Positions 8,113-18,411 of a DNA stretch of 64,000 nucleotides are shown piece by piece (within the stretch, counting starts at the first letter, position 1; each line of letters opens with the position of its first letter). Origin of the DNA: Sporosarcina cascadiensis (lineage in GTDB: Bacteria > Bacillota > Bacilli > Bacillales_A > Planococcaceae); NCBI RefSeq assembly GCF_009650995.1, contig NZ_WHVV01000009.1:109705-173704 (forward strand), written 5' to 3'. The position numbers and the translations under genes are program-made. The notes below the pieces were generated by a model. The model ran no database searches. It was not told the origin of the DNA and worked only from the letters and a program-made list of their open reading frames with translations.

Positions 8113-9117
8113 ATGAATAATCGTCATATCGAATTGGGTCTGACAGATGAAGCCGTGCTGCAAATGTACGAAACAATGCTGATGGCACGGCGTTTGGACG
8201 AACGCATGTGGCTGCTGAACCGTTCAGGGAAAATACCATTTGTCATTTCTTGTCAAGGGCAGGAAGCTGCCCAAGTGGGAGCGGCATTTGCCCTGAATCA
8301 TAAGAAAGACTGGATTGCGCCATACTATCGGGACATGGGAATTGTGCTGCATTTTGGCATGACACCTAAAGAGCTGATGTTGTCGGCATTTGCGAAAGCA
8401 GAAGACCCAAACTCGGGCGGCAGACAGATGCCCGGACATTTTGGTCAGCGCAAAAATCGCATAATTACCGGGTCTTCTCCAGTTACCACACAGCTGCCGC
8501 ACGCAGTGGGAGTGGCGCTGGCTGCGAAAATGAATAAAGAAGATTTCATTACGTTCGTTACGTTAGGCGAAGGCTCATCCAATCAGGGAGACTTCCATGA
8601 AGGGATGAACTTTGCCGGCGTGCATAAACTGCCGACTGTCATCATGGTGGAAAATAATAAATATGCAATTTCTGTTCCTGTCAGTAAACAGCTGGCCTGC
8701 GAACACGTATCTGACCGTGCAGCAGGGTATGGAATGCCAGGAATCACCGTGGACGGCACTGATCCTTTAACGGTGTATGAAGCGGTGAAGGAAGCTGCAG
8801 ATCGTGCGAGAAGCGGTGAAGGTCCTACGCTAGTTGAAGCAGTATGCTATCGGCTGACGGCGCATTCTTCAGATGATGACCAGCGTTTGTATCGTGACGC
8901 AGAAGAGCTGGAAAATGAAAAAAAACTTGATCCTTTACTGACTTTTCTTCATTACTTACAGGAAACAGAGCTGTTAACTGAAGACAAGCATGATGAAATA
9001 GAACAGCGGGTTAAAGAAATTGTCGATGAAGCGACGGAATATGCAGAAGCAGCTCCCTATGCAAAACCTGAACATGCGATGCGTTATGTTTATGAGGAAA
9101 AAGGAGGCGGAGCATAA
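8113..9117 (+). CDS. bkdAA: Branched-chain keto acid dehydrogenase E1 alpha subunit
   Basis: Thiamine-diphosphate-dependent decarboxylase subunit of the branched-chain 2-oxoacid dehydrogenase. ATG at 8113 follows GGAGGAAGC by a few bases and gives 334 residues; longer in-frame versions reaching back into lpdV are artefacts. The TPP motif GEGSSNQGDF...VENN (a GDG-type variant with GEG) is clear, as is the substrate region ISCQGQEAAQVG. Starts 13 bases after lpdV and overlaps bkdAB by one base (TAATG). Confidence 0.95.
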   Translation: MNNRHIELGLTDEAVLQMYETMLMARRLDERMWLLNRSGKIPFVISCQGQEAAQVGAAFALNHKKDWIAPYYRDMGIVLHFGMTPKELMLSAFAKAEDPNSGGRQMPGHFGQRKNRIITGSSPVTTQLPHAVGVALAAKMNKEDFITFVTLGEGSSNQGDFHEGMNFAGVHKLPTVIMVENNKYAISVPVSKQLACEHVSDRAAGYGMPGITVDGTDPLTVYEAVKEAADRARSGEGPTLVEAVCYRLTAHSSDDDQRLYRDAEELENEKKLDPLLTFLHYLQETELLTEDKHDEIEQRVKEIVDEATEYAEAAPYAKPEHAMRYVYEEKGGGA

Positions 9118-10100
9118 TGGCCGTTCGTTCATTTATCGATGCCATTAACCTGGCAATGAAAGAAGAAATGGAACGTGATGATCAAGTATTCGTACTTGGA
9201 GAAGATGTCGGCCGAAAAGGTGGTGTATTCAAAGCGACGATCGGCTTATACGAGCAGTTTGGCGAATACCGTTCGCTCGATACTCCTCTTGCAGAATCTG
9301 CCATTGCAGGAGTCGCAATCGGTGCTGCGATGTACGGCATGCGGCCGATTGCAGAAATGCAATTTGCGGATTTCATTATGCCGGCTGTGAATCAAATTGT
9401 TTCAGAAGCCGCGAAGATCCGATATCGGTCAAATAATGACTGGTCTTGTCCGATTGTAATCCGGGCACCATTTGGCGGAGGCGTACACGGTGCGCTTTAT
9501 CACTCGCAGTCTGTGGAATCGATGTTCGCATCCACACCTGGTCTGAAAATCGTCATCCCTTCCACTCCGTATGATGCAAAAGGTTTGCTGAAAGCGGCTG
9601 TGCGGGATGAAGATCCTGTTCTGTTCTTTGAACATAAGCGTGCGTACCGTTTGATAAAAGGCGAAGTGCCTGATGAAGATTATGTACTGCCGATCGGAAA
9701 AGCAGACATCAAGCGCGAGGGTGATGATATTACAATCATTACGTATGGTCTTTGCGTCCATTTCGCCCTGCAAGCTGCAGAACGTCTACAGGAAGACGGG
9801 ATTTCGGTTCACCTTCTGGATTTAAGAACAGTGTATCCGCTGGACCGTGAAGCAATTATCGAAGCCGCTTCCAAAACAGGCAAGGTATTATTGGTGACGG
9901 AAGATAATCTCGAAGGCAGTATTATGAGTGAAGTGGCTGCCATCATTGCGGAGCATTGTCTATTTGAACTGGATGCCCCGGTCAAACGGCTGGCTGCACC
10001 GGATGTACCTGCTATGCCTTACGCGCCTTCGATGGAAAAGTTTTTTATGATGAATCCGGAAAAGGTAGAAAAAGCAGCAAGGGAATTAGCGGAATTCTAG
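9117..10100 (+). CDS. bkdAB: Branched-chain keto acid dehydrogenase E1 beta subunit
   Basis: The 327-residue E1 beta subunit pairs with BkdAA to form the heterotetrameric decarboxylase. It shows the N-terminal pyrimidine-binding fold with VFVLGEDVGRKGGVF, the conserved EMQFADF segment and a C-terminal transketolase domain (DLRTVYPLD, VTEDNLEGS). The start ATG overlaps the bkdAA stop, so the two subunits are translationally coupled, fitting a 1:1 ratio. Confidence 0.95.
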   Translation: MAVRSFIDAINLAMKEEMERDDQVFVLGEDVGRKGGVFKATIGLYEQFGEYRSLDTPLAESAIAGVAIGAAMYGMRPIAEMQFADFIMPAVNQIVSEAAKIRYRSNNDWSCPIVIRAPFGGGVHGALYHSQSVESMFASTPGLKIVIPSTPYDAKGLLKAAVRDEDPVLFFEHKRAYRLIKGEVPDEDYVLPIGKADIKREGDDITIITYGLCVHFALQAAERLQEDGISVHLLDLRTVYPLDREAIIEAASKTGKVLLVTEDNLEGSIMSEVAAIIAEHCLFELDAPVKRLAAPDVPAMPYAPSMEKFFMMNPEKVEKAARELAEF

Positions 10101-10118
10101 TCTAAGGAGGCGTGTAGG

Positions 10119-11459
10119 ATGGCAATCCAAAAAATTACCATGCCGCAGCTGGGGGAGAGTGTCACAGAAGGAACTATTGAAAAGTGGCTCGTGAAGCCCG
10201 GTGATGCGGTTGAAAAATATGATGCATTGGCTGAAGTGACAACAGATAAAGTGACTGCTGAAATACCTTCTTCATTTGCAGGGAAAATCACGGAGATTAT
10301 TGCAAATGAAGGCGAGACAATTGAAGTAGGCGGGACAGTCTGCCTGATTGAAGCTGAAGGTACAGCTGCACAGCAGCAGCCGGTTGTGGAATCTGCAGAA
10401 ACAACCGTTCAACCCGAGCAAGAACGAAGTGCACAGCAAGCGCAACCGGCAAAACCGTCAGCGAAACTTGCTGCTAGAGGAAAAGCCGCAGGCCGCTATT
10501 CGCCTGCTGTCTTAAGACTTTCACAAGAACACGAGATTGATCTGTCTCAAGTATCGGGTTCTGGCAGAGAAGGTCGAATCACCAGGAAAGACCTATTGGC
10601 TTTCATTGAAGACGGCGGGTCTCAAACGGCTCAGGCGGTTACGGAACAGCCGTCTGCTGCCTCAGAAAAACAGCCGGTACAGCAGGAGCTGACTTATACA
10701 GATAATGAAAAGTCTGGTTTCGAGCAGAATGTCACGCCGAATGTACAGCTTGAAAACGGAGATATTGAAATTCCGATAACAAGTATCCGGCGCGCGATTG
10801 CAAAAAATATGGTGCGTTCCGTAACAGAGGCACCCCATGCCTGGACAATGATCGAAGTGGATGTCACGGAACTAGTGGCTCTGCGTGATGGTGTGAAAGA
10901 TGAATTCAAAGAAAAAGAAGGATTTAACTTAACGTATTTCGCCTTTTTCATCAAAGCCGTTTCACAGGCGCTGAAAGAATTTCCGGCTGTCAACTCCATG
11001 TGGGCAGGCGACAAAATCGTCATGAAAAAAGACGTCAATATTTCGATCGCCGTGGCGACGGACGAAGCACTTTATGTACCGGTCATTAAGCAGACTGATG
11101 AAAAAACGATAAAAGCGCTGGCCCGTGATATTCACGAACTGGCAGGTAAAGTGCGCAATGGTAAACTGCAGACGAAAGATATGCAGGGCGGCACGTTCAC
11201 AGTCAATAACACGGGTTCATTTGGATCGGTGCAGTCAATGGGGATTATCAATTATCCGCAGGCTGCTATTCTGCAGGTGGAGACGATCGTAAAACGCCCG
11301 GTTGTGATGAATAACGGCATGGTCGCCATTCGTGATATCGTCAATTTATGTTTATCACTCGATCACCGCGTGCTCGATGGATTAGTCTGCGGAAGATTCC
11401 TTGCGCGTGTGAAAGAATTATTGGAGAATATGTCGAAAGACCAGACTTCTTTATATTAA
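10119..11459 (+). CDS. bkdB: Branched-chain keto acid dehydrogenase E2 (dihydrolipoyl acyltransferase)
   Basis: Forms the core of the complex and transfers the branched acyl group to CoA. Domains in the 446-residue protein: one lipoyl domain (1-80) with the lipoylated Lys44 in TTDKVTAE; a Gln/Ala/Pro-rich linker; a peripheral-subunit-binding domain (about 125-165, YSPAVLRLSQEH...GREGRITRKDL); a second linker; and the acyltransferase domain with the active-site His416 in SLDHRVLDG. Ribosome site AAGGAGG upstream; terminator directly after. Its products prime branched-chain fatty acid synthesis and feed acyl-CoA catabolism. Confidence 0.95.
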   Translation: MAIQKITMPQLGESVTEGTIEKWLVKPGDAVEKYDALAEVTTDKVTAEIPSSFAGKITEIIANEGETIEVGGTVCLIEAEGTAAQQQPVVESAETTVQPEQERSAQQAQPAKPSAKLAARGKAAGRYSPAVLRLSQEHEIDLSQVSGSGREGRITRKDLLAFIEDGGSQTAQAVTEQPSAASEKQPVQQELTYTDNEKSGFEQNVTPNVQLENGDIEIPITSIRRAIAKNMVRSVTEAPHAWTMIEVDVTELVALRDGVKDEFKEKEGFNLTYFAFFIKAVSQALKEFPAVNSMWAGDKIVMKKDVNISIAVATDEALYVPVIKQTDEKTIKALARDIHELAGKVRNGKLQTKDMQGGTFTVNNTGSFGSVQSMGIINYPQAAILQVETIVKRPVVMNNGMVAIRDIVNLCLSLDHRVLDGLVCGRFLARVKELLENMSKDQTSLY

Positions 11460-11465
11460 TGCCTG

Positions 11466-11498
11466 ACAACCTTCAGATTATTGCTGAAGGTTGTTTTT
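11466..11498 (+). terminator. Terminator of the bkd operon
   Basis: Perfect arms ACAACCTTCAG (11466-11476) and CTGAAGGTTGT (11484-11494) followed by T-residues, seven bases after the bkdB stop. Confidence 0.9.
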
Positions 11499-11587
11499 CA
11501 ACGTAAGTTTTAATAGTTAGGTAAATTCGGTCTGTACCAAAATCGGTTCTTGAAAACTTGTCATGTCTGTATTGCGAAAATGATGCT

Positions 11588-12110
11588 GCAGTTTAAATCC
11601 GCTTCGGCGCTGGGGGATTGCCTTACGCGATAAGCCTACTGGCGAAGGGCATGCATCATTGCCTTAATTTCTGCAAAGAACGCAGAAATACGGCAAAGCG
11701 AACCCTTCGCTGTTCGCTTCGCAACGGCCGACCCCGCAGTTGCGCCTACGCTTTTGCTAGAAAATGTATGTCGTGTTGCCTTTCGGCAGAGTATGAGTTA
11801 AGTTGGCGTGGTTTCGTTTCTCGACTTTGTAAACACTTTTATCACAAGGATCTAAACCTTTGCAGAATGCTAAGTATTGCATAAAACGCCTTACCTATCG
11901 TAATAGTCTCAGATATTTTGCTCCTACTGCCTTCTCGCACAAAAATTATTAAAACACCAGCCAGTGTACCGGAGTGGAAGGCGGCGACTCTGGGAGGATC
12001 AGCCCGACAGGTGAGACAACTTGCGGGAGCGCAGCGACCAAGTTGGCTCACCGCGGGCCCTCCAGAACGCGTCCGCCTGGAACGCAGGGGAACGGTCTTC
12101 TACCCACCTA
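11588..12110. repeat. Composite non-coding repeat, copy 1
   Basis: About 0.5 kb without a credible gene between bkdB and mutA. It shares blocks, in the same order, with 30643-31120: a head block at 11588-11640 (CCGCTTCGGCGCTGGGGGATT), a block containing CCCCGCAGTTGCGCC near 11731, a middle block with GTGGTTTCG and TTTGTAAACAC-like sequence, the 19-bp identical AAACACCAGCCAGTGTACC (11952-11970) and a tail with TCCGCCTGGAACGCAGGGG (12072-12090). It holds strong hairpins, including GGTGAGACAACTT (12010-12022) against AAGTTGGCTCACC (12040-12052) with one mismatch. Short open frames inside are not protein-like. Function unknown; it has the look of a dispersed structured intergenic element. Confidence 0.8.
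11661..11719. repeat. 59-bp two-hairpin module inside repeat copy 1
   Basis: Begins GCCTTAATTTCTGC and ends GTTCGCTT. It contains two inverted repeats: ATTTCTGC/GCAGAAAT and AAGCGAAC/GTTCGCTT. The same 59 bases (3 substitutions) occur at 31001-31059, but at a different place within copy 2. Confidence 0.85.
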
Positions 12111-12176
12111 CCATTCTATACTGCGCAATCACGGTCAAATCCATGAAATAGACTGTCAAGCACATGTTATTGTGAA

Positions 12177-12214
12177 GAGGCAAATTAGCTAATAACTTCT
12201 AATTTGCCTCTTTC
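12177..12214 (+). terminator. Rho-independent terminator upstream of mutA
   Basis: Perfect 12-bp arms GAGGCAAATTAG (12177-12188) and CTAATTTGCCTC (12199-12210) followed by TTTCTTC. There is no gene immediately upstream, only the repeat, so it either ends read-through from the bkd side or a transcript of the repeat, or forms part of a mutA leader. Confidence 0.75.
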
Positions 12215-12278
12215 TTCATCTAGCACACTGCGGTACACTAGAACTAATGAAGGTTTACAAGATGGAAGGAGCACCAGT

Positions 12279-13952
12279 ATGCCGATACATAATATGAAAG
12301 CCTTTGCATTTGAGGCGCCGAGTTATGATGAATGGAAGGAAGCGGCTGTTCAGTCATTGAAAGGGAAATCTTTTGAATCCCTGCTGACTAAAACTGCTGA
12401 AGGAATTGATTTGCTTCCTTTATATACGAAAGAAGATATTGACCAGCAGCAGATTTCGCGTGTGACGAAGCCGCAATTTGGCTGGACAATTGCCCAGCCT
12501 GCCGCTGCAGAAAATGGAGAGCAGTTTCTTCTTCAGTTGACAGAGTCGCTGGAAAGAGGCAATCAGGCAATCACATATAACGGGTTAAAAGCAATGGTCT
12601 GGACGGAAGAGGAATTGCGGCAGTTAGCACAATTGCTGACAAAGCATCCGGTTCTGCTCATGGATATTGAAAAAGACGATCCTATTATGCAAGCCTTTAC
12701 ATTTGTTGAGGAATCTGATCGCGCTGCAGTCAAAGGGATAGTGATAAGCGATACCGCTGTTCTTCCTGGCAAATTCCCTAATTTCCGTACAAAAGGCGCT
12801 GACTTATGGACAGTACATCATGAAGGTGCAGATGCAGTAACGGAATTGGCGTTAAGTTTGGCAATTGCTGCTGAAAAGGCCGAGGAAGCCGGTTCATTCG
12901 AAGAGTTCACTGAAGGGTTTTATGCACGATTTGCTTCAGATACGCATTTCTTCATGGAAATTGCGAAATTCCGGTCGTTCCGCGTTTTGTGGAAACTTTT
13001 CAACGATGCCTATGGCGTGGCAAACGCGAAACAGGTTCCGCTGGTGGCCATTACCTCATTGCGTTCTTATTCGAAACTTGATCCGTATGTAAACTTGCTG
13101 CGCGGTGGAAATGCGGCATTTGCTGCTGTTCTTGGAGGAGCAGATTGGCTGACTGTCCTGCCGCATGATGTTTTAACCGGCACATCGCCGGGCTCCAATC
13201 GATATGCCCGAAATATTCAGCTGATATTGAAAGAGGAAACACATATTGATCAAGTGCTCGATCCTGCAGGCGGTTCCTATTTCATTGAGACATTAACTGC
13301 TGAATTGGTTCGCAAGTCGTGGGATAAGTTCCTGACAATCGAAGAGATAGGCGGTTACCAGTCATACTTGCAGTCAGGCGAACTCAGCAGGCAGTTTGCA
13401 CAGCGACAGAAGGAAGCAGCTGTCGGCAAAAAGACAATGATCGGAACGAATGTCTATGCGGAGTTAACGGATACAAATATTGCAGAATCACCGGAAATTG
13501 CCGTGACGAAACGGTTAGCGGAGCCTTTTGAAAATCTTCGTGCGCGTCAGCAGGAAAGTCTGCCGAAAACGGTCCTGATCAATTTCGGTGCCCTGAAAGA
13601 TTATAAGCCGCGTGCTGACTTTGTCAGTGGATTTTTGGCAGTCGGCGGAATTGAAGCGCAATGGAGCCCTTCATTCGAATCAATTGATCAAGCGCTCGGT
13701 TGGATTAGCGAACAGCAGCCTGATTATGCAGTGCTTTGTGCTTCGGCAGCGCAGTCAGAAGAGGTTATTGCCGAATTCCTTAACATGCAGAAAACGAACT
13801 GTGTAATCGATGCAGCAGGTAAATACGATCAGGATGTTGAAGATCAATGGCTTGCTGACGGTCTGCACGGCTTCATTTTTGCGGGACAGGATAAAATCGA
13901 CAAGTTGAATGAAATTGCAAACATCAAGAAAGGGGGGCTCCCAGGTGAGTAA
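12279..13952 (+). CDS. mutA: Methylmalonyl-CoA mutase small (beta) subunit
   Basis: Non-catalytic partner of MutB in the adenosylcobalamin-dependent isomerisation of methylmalonyl-CoA to succinyl-CoA. ATG 12279 follows GAAGGA by 8 bases and gives 557 residues; the longer frame to 12204 runs back into a terminator and is not used. The protein follows the mutase barrel (for example [13 protein letters not shown] near residue 328) but its C-terminal domain lacks the DxHxxG cobalamin motif, as expected for the small subunit. It overlaps mutB by 8 bases. Confidence 0.93.
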   Translation: MPIHNMKAFAFEAPSYDEWKEAAVQSLKGKSFESLLTKTAEGIDLLPLYTKEDIDQQQISRVTKPQFGWTIAQPAAAENGEQFLLQLTESLERGNQAITYNGLKAMVWTEEELRQLAQLLTKHPVLLMDIEKDDPIMQAFTFVEESDRAAVKGIVISDTAVLPGKFPNFRTKGADLWTVHHEGADAVTELALSLAIAAEKAEEAGSFEEFTEGFYARFASDTHFFMEIAKFRSFRVLWKLFNDAYGVANAKQVPLVAITSLRSYSKLDPYVNLLRGGNAAFAAVLGGADWLTVLPHDVLTGTSPGSNRYARNIQLILKEETHIDQVLDPAGGSYFIETLTAELVRKSWDKFLTIEEIGGYQSYLQSGELSRQFAQRQKEAAVGKKTMIGTNVYAELTDTNIAESPEIAVTKRLAEPFENLRARQQESLPKTVLINFGALKDYKPRADFVSGFLAVGGIEAQWSPSFESIDQALGWISEQQPDYAVLCASAAQSEEVIAEFLNMQKTNCVIDAAGKYDQDVEDQWLADGLHGFIFAGQDKIDKLNEIANIKKGGLPGE

Positions 13953-16101
13953 ACCCGATTTTCGTAAAGTGAATATTGAGCAGTCATTGAATGAACTGTC
14001 GCAATTTGCGCAGACAAAAGAAGATTTCACTACAAATGAAGGCATCAAGGTCTCTCCTGTCTACACAGCGGAAGATGTTGAGGCAACAGAACATTTACAA
14101 GACTATCCGGGAATTGCGCCGAATACCCGCGGTCCATATCCGACGATGTATGTGGCGCGCCCGTGGACAGTCAGACAATACGCAGGGTTCTCGACTGCTG
14201 AAGAAAGTAATGCATTTTACAGAAGAAACTTGGCAATGGGGCAAAAAGGTCTGTCTGTTGCTTTTGATCTGGCAACTCACCGGGGCTATGACTCCGATCA
14301 CCCGCGGGTAACCGGTGATGTGGGGAAAGCAGGCGTTGCCATTGATTCGATTGAAGATATGAAAATTTTATTCGACGGAATACCGCTCGATCAAATGTCT
14401 GTTTCCATGACCATGAACGGCGCTGTACTGCCTGTTATGGCATTTTATATTGTCGCGGCAGAAGAGCAGGGCGTTCCCGCTGAAAAACTTTCAGGAACGA
14501 TTCAGAACGATATCCTGAAAGAATATATGGTGCGGAATACGTATATATTCCCGCCGGCTATGTCCATGCGGATTATTGCAGACATTTTTGCATATACGTC
14601 AAAAAATATGCCGAAATTCAACTCGATTTCGATTTCCGGGTATCACATGCAGGAAGCTGGTGCTACAGCAGATATCGAGCTTGCCTATACATTGGCGGAC
14701 GGGTTGGAGTATGTGCGGACAGGTCTGCAGGCAGGAATCGATATTGATTCATTTGCTCCGCGATTGTCGTTTTTCTGGGCGATTGGCATGAATTATTTCA
14801 TGGAAATTGCGAAAATGAGAGCAGCGAGAAAAATCTGGGCGCAGATGATGCAGTCATTCGATCCGAAAAATCCGAAAACACTTGCACTGCGCACACACTC
14901 CCAGACATCCGGCTGGAGCCTGACAGAACAGGATCCGTTCAACAACGTCACACGCACACTTGTTGAAGCAAATGCAGCTGCGATGGGCCATACGCAGTCA
15001 CTTCATACCAACGCACTGGACGAAGCAATCGCATTGCCGACAGACTTTTCCGCACGGATTGCCCGGAATACCCAGTTATTTCTGCAGGAAGAGACGATGA
15101 TGACGAAAGTAATCGATCCATGGGGCGGCTCTTATTATGTGGAAAAACTGACTGAAGAACTGATGGAAAAAGCATGGGATTTAATTGAAGAAATTGAGTC
15201 GCTTGGCGGAATGGCAGAAGCAATTGAGACAGGGTTGCCGAAAATGAAAATTGAAGAGGCGGCAGCAAAACGTCAGGCGAAAATAGACTCTAAAGCAGAA
15301 ACAATTGTCGGTGTAAATAAATACCGCCTGGATACAGAAGATGCGATTGATATTCTCGATATTGATAACACACTCGTGCGTCAGAAACAAATTGACCGCA
15401 TCAATAAAATGAAACACGATCGCAATGAGCAGAATGTCGAAGATGCATTGAAGGCGATTGCCGAGTCTGCAGAGAGCGGAGAGGGAAATCTTCTCGCACT
15501 GGCAGTTGACGCGGCAAGAGCGCGTGCAACAATTGGTGAAATATCCGATGCGATTGAATCTGTTTCAGGACGTCATAAGGCGGTGATCCGTTCAGTGAGC
15601 GGTGTATACAGCTCTAATTTCTCGAATGAAGAAGAGATTCAGGAAGTTACAGACATGACAGAGGAGTTTTTGGAGAATGAAGGTCGCCGGCCGCGCATTC
15701 TTATTGCAAAGATGGGACAGGACGGACATGACCGCGGTGCGAAAGTTATCGCCTCTTCGTTTGCCGATTTAGGATTTGACGTGGATATCGGACCGTTATT
15801 TCAAACGCCTGAAGAAACCGCTTTGCAGGCGGCAGAAAACGATGTGCATGTGATCGGCGTCAGTTCACTGGCTGCAGGACATAAAACACTGGTGCCGACA
15901 TTGCGTGAAGAACTGAAGAAAATTGGCCGTGAAGATATTTTAGTTGTCGTAGGCGGAGTGATACCGGCACAGGATTATGATTTCTTGCGTAAAAATGGTG
16001 CAGCCGCCATCTTTGGACCTGGTACAGTGATTCCGGTGGCAGCCCAAAAAGTCATTGAAGAAATCTACAGACAACTGGGGTACGAGGAAGTGACGGATTG
16101 A
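13945..16101 (+). CDS. mutB: Methylmalonyl-CoA mutase large (alpha) subunit
   Basis: Catalytic, cobalamin-binding subunit. GTG at 13945 is preferred (ribosome site AGGGGGG just upstream), giving 718 residues. The N-terminal TIM barrel is typical ([30 protein letters not shown]). The C-terminal B12-binding domain has the lower-axial-ligand motif DGHDRG at 593-598 with His595. Starts inside the end of mutA and overlaps the meaB start, so mutA-mutB-meaB are coupled. No cobalamin riboswitch was recognised upstream. Confidence 0.96.
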   Translation: MSKPDFRKVNIEQSLNELSQFAQTKEDFTTNEGIKVSPVYTAEDVEATEHLQDYPGIAPNTRGPYPTMYVARPWTVRQYAGFSTAEESNAFYRRNLAMGQKGLSVAFDLATHRGYDSDHPRVTGDVGKAGVAIDSIEDMKILFDGIPLDQMSVSMTMNGAVLPVMAFYIVAAEEQGVPAEKLSGTIQNDILKEYMVRNTYIFPPAMSMRIIADIFAYTSKNMPKFNSISISGYHMQEAGATADIELAYTLADGLEYVRTGLQAGIDIDSFAPRLSFFWAIGMNYFMEIAKMRAARKIWAQMMQSFDPKNPKTLALRTHSQTSGWSLTEQDPFNNVTRTLVEANAAAMGHTQSLHTNALDEAIALPTDFSARIARNTQLFLQEETMMTKVIDPWGGSYYVEKLTEELMEKAWDLIEEIESLGGMAEAIETGLPKMKIEEAAAKRQAKIDSKAETIVGVNKYRLDTEDAIDILDIDNTLVRQKQIDRINKMKHDRNEQNVEDALKAIAESAESGEGNLLALAVDAARARATIGEISDAIESVSGRHKAVIRSVSGVYSSNFSNEEEIQEVTDMTEEFLENEGRRPRILIAKMGQDGHDRGAKVIASSFADLGFDVDIGPLFQTPEETALQAAENDVHVIGVSSLAAGHKTLVPTLREELKKIGREDILVVVGGVIPAQDYDFLRKNGAAAIFGPGTVIPVAAQKVIEEIYRQLGYEEVTD

Positions 16102-17183
16102 CAAACAGACAAAATGGAGCAGATGATTCAGCCATGCATGTCATGCGCGGTATCGAGTCGACACATGACGGGTTTATAGCCTCTTCACGTAAGCGCTTTG
16201 TTAAGAAAGCTTCTCCTGAAAAAGATCTGGAGTCTTTACGCACGGAAATCGAAAAAGGTTCCCGGCTTCATTTAGCAAAAGGCATCACGCTGCTTGAAAG
16301 TACGAAACAGAGTGATAAGAAACTTGGTCAGGAAGTACTGACGAAATTACTGCCAAAGACAGGAAACTGTATTCGCATCGGCATTACTGGTGTTCCGGGA
16401 GCAGGTAAGAGTACATTTATCGAAGCATTTGGATTGATGCTTGCGAATAGGGGCCATAAAGTCGCGGTTCTTGCGATCGATCCCAGTTCCACGCTGACAG
16501 GCGGCAGCATACTGGGTGATAAGACTCGGATGGAAGAGTTGGCACGCCATAACAATGCGTTTATCCGTCCATCGCCGTCCGCTGGTACGCTCGGCGGTGT
16601 GCATAAGAAAACCCGTGAAACAATGCTGCTCTGTGAAGCGGCGGGATATGATGTGATTCTTATTGAAACGGTCGGTGTCGGACAGGGAGAAACCATTGTC
16701 CGGGGCATGGTTGATTATTTCCTGCTGCTCGTTCTGACTGGTGCAGGGGATGAACTGCAAGGGATGAAAAAGGGCATCATGGAGCTGACAGACGGCGTTG
16801 TGGTTCATAAAAATGACGGCGGCAATATGCCGATGGTGAAAAAGACCGTACGTGAATATAAACGGATCCTTCATATGCTGCAGCCGGCTTCTCCGGGCTG
16901 GACTTCTACTGCCCAGCCGGTTTCTTCTATTGAACATACCGGATTGCAGGAAGTATGGGAAACTATTTTAGAGTTCCGGCAGGCTATGCAGGATAATAAT
17001 TATTGGAATATGAGAAGACAGCTTCAAACGAAAGATTGGTTTCATTCGATGATAAAAGATCATCTAATCGATTCGTTTTTTGCGGAAGAAGGACGCAAGA
17101 ATCAGGTAAAAGGGCTAGAACAGGAACTGCTTGACGGAAGCGTGACAGTTTCAGGAGCAATAGACCGATTGTTTCCTTCTTGA
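16098..17183 (+). CDS. meaB: MeaB-type GTPase chaperone of methylmalonyl-CoA mutase
   Basis: G3E-family GTPase that protects and reloads methylmalonyl-CoA mutase with adenosylcobalamin (ArgK/MeaB/MMAA family). The 361-residue protein has the P-loop GVPGAGKST (98-106), GDKTRM and the acidic switch motif [10 protein letters not shown]. The TTG start overlaps the mutB stop (TTGA) and has GAGGAAG upstream; an N-terminal tail of about 45 residues before the family core is longer than usual, so a later start (for example Met13) is possible though it lacks a ribosome site. Confidence 0.93.
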   Translation: MTNRQNGADDSAMHVMRGIESTHDGFIASSRKRFVKKASPEKDLESLRTEIEKGSRLHLAKGITLLESTKQSDKKLGQEVLTKLLPKTGNCIRIGITGVPGAGKSTFIEAFGLMLANRGHKVAVLAIDPSSTLTGGSILGDKTRMEELARHNNAFIRPSPSAGTLGGVHKKTRETMLLCEAAGYDVILIETVGVGQGETIVRGMVDYFLLLVLTGAGDELQGMKKGIMELTDGVVVHKNDGGNMPMVKKTVREYKRILHMLQPASPGWTSTAQPVSSIEHTGLQEVWETILEFRQAMQDNNYWNMRRQLQTKDWFHSMIKDHLIDSFFAEEGRKNQVKGLEQELLDGSVTVSGAIDRLFPS

Positions 17184-17282
17184 TTCGGGGCTGTTTATGC
17201 TATGATTGAAGAAGATGGCCGGTTCATTGAGAAATGTGGCTGTGGCGATCAAAATTAATTATATTGAAAGGAGATACTATAC

Positions 17283-17723
17283 ATGACTATGAACTTTGAT
17301 TTTTACATGAACGATATTACGAGCCAGGCGAGATCCGAGATGGAAGCGAGCGGCTATGAGCAATTGCAGACACCTGAACAAGTGGAGGAAGCTTTCAAAC
17401 GTTCCGGAACGACACTAGTTATGGTGAACTCAGTGTGCGGCTGTGCAGGCGGAATCGCACGTCCGGCGGCAGCTCATGCAGTACATTATGACAAGCGTCC
17501 GGATCATCTGGTTACTGTGTTTGCAGGACAGGATAAAGAAGCAACTGCACAGGCGCGTATGCACTTTGGTGAAGACCACATTCCTTCTTCCCCGTCATTT
17601 GCATTGCTTAAAGATGGAGAACTTGTATCAGAAGTCGGCCGTTTTGAAATTGAAGGCCACGACCCGATGTCAGTTGTCGTAAATCTTCAGAGCCAATTTG
17701 AAGAGCACTGCGAAGAACTTTAA
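17283..17723 (+). CDS. brxB: Bacilliredoxin, BrxA/BrxB (YphP/YqiW) family
   Basis: Thiol-disulfide protein that removes bacillithiol from S-bacillithiolated proteins after oxidative stress. The 146-residue product has a thioredoxin-like fold and the family's CGC redox motif at Cys52-Gly53-Cys54 (NSVCGCAGG). Good ribosome site (AAAGGAGA). The position between the bkd/mut genes and mce matches yqiW of B. subtilis, hence the BrxB assignment; the paralogue BrxA cannot be strictly excluded from sequence alone. Confidence 0.88.
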   Translation: MTMNFDFYMNDITSQARSEMEASGYEQLQTPEQVEEAFKRSGTTLVMVNSVCGCAGGIARPAAAHAVHYDKRPDHLVTVFAGQDKEATAQARMHFGEDHIPSSPSFALLKDGELVSEVGRFEIEGHDPMSVVVNLQSQFEEHCEEL

Positions 17724-17740
17724 TCGTTTTATCCAAATAA

Positions 17741-17776
17741 AAAAACAGTTCGCATGATTACCATGCGAACTGTCAT
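17741..17776 (-). terminator. Terminator for the small minus-strand gene
   Basis: Perfect 12-bp arms ACAGTTCGCATG and CATGCGAACTGT. The T-run is on the minus strand (A-run at 17739-17745 on the plus strand), so it mainly ends the convergent 31-residue gene. Confidence 0.8.
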
Positions 17777-17780
17777 TACA

Positions 17781-17876
17781 TTAAAAGAGCATGCTGAGAC
17801 CCATGAACAGGGTGGAAGCGACCATAGCGGCGACCATAATATAGACAATGACTTTTTGAACTTTTTTATTACTCAT
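17781..17876 (-). CDS. 31-residue membrane protein, Prli42-like
   Basis: Small gene: ATG at 17876, TAA at 17781-17783. The product starts MSNKKVQKVI, continues with one hydrophobic segment (about residues 9-30) and ends GLSMLF. A clear AAGGAG ribosome site lies 9 bases upstream and a strong terminator follows, so it is a real gene. Length, a basic N-terminus with KKV/KKV-like pattern, and the single C-terminal helix resemble Prli42, the membrane anchor of the stressosome described in Listeria and present across Firmicutes. That name is an inference from memory of the family. Confidence 0.65.
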   Translation of the reverse strand: MSNKKVQKVIVYIMVAAMVASTLFMGLSMLF

Positions 17877-18000
17877 TCAACTAAACTCCTTACATGTTGA
17901 GATAGGTATAGCTTTATTTTAACAGAATTACGTACTTTTACAACTGGAATGGCCGTTCGGAGATTGAATTACTACTATCTGGGCAAAGGGGAAATGCCGC

Positions 18001-18408
18001 GTGAATAAAGTCGATCATATAGGGATTGCAGTAAAAAATATGGAAGAATCATTAGAATACTACATACATACACTCGGATTGGAAGTTATGGCGATCGAAG
18101 AAGTGGAAAGCCAGGGCGTTAAAGTCGCTTTCATTGACGCACATAATGTGAAGATCGAATTGCTGGAACCGATGTCCGAAGCCAGTCCGATTGCCAAATT
18201 TATTGAAAAACGCGGTGAAGGGGTTCACCATATTGCTTTTGGCGTCTCGGATATTCGTACGAGAATGCAAGAGTTGAAAGAAAAAGGGGTAAATCTGCTG
18301 CAGGATGAGCCGAAACCGGGAGCAGGCGGAGCGGAAGTCGCGTTTATGCATCCGAAATCATCTTATGGCGTGCTATATGAATTATGTGAAAAGACAAAGG
18401 GGGAATAA
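18001..18408 (+). CDS. mce: Methylmalonyl-CoA epimerase
   Basis: Interconverts (S)- and (R)-methylmalonyl-CoA, linking the carboxylase to MutAB. The 135-residue VOC/glyoxalase-fold protein has the metal-binding pattern His6 (KVDHIGIAVKN), His76/77 (GVHHIAFGV) and Glu127 (VLYELCE). GTG start with AAAGGGG upstream. Four bases separate it from the carboxyltransferase gene, so the two are one operon; order matches yqjC-yqjD of B. subtilis. Confidence 0.93.
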   Translation: MNKVDHIGIAVKNMEESLEYYIHTLGLEVMAIEEVESQGVKVAFIDAHNVKIELLEPMSEASPIAKFIEKRGEGVHHIAFGVSDIRTRMQELKEKGVNLLQDEPKPGAGGAEVAFMHPKSSYGVLYELCEKTKGE

Positions 18409-18411
18409 GAG

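Noticed and set aside
11618..12192. Short open frames in the bkdB-mutA gap (for example 11618-11884 and 11918-12151)
   Set aside because: Products have no family resemblance, lack ribosome sites, and the DNA is shared as a non-coding repeat with a second locus where the frames are not kept.
12210..12278. Cobalamin riboswitch before mutA
   Set aside because: The gap after the terminator is about 70 bases, too short, and no B12-box-like sequence was seen.
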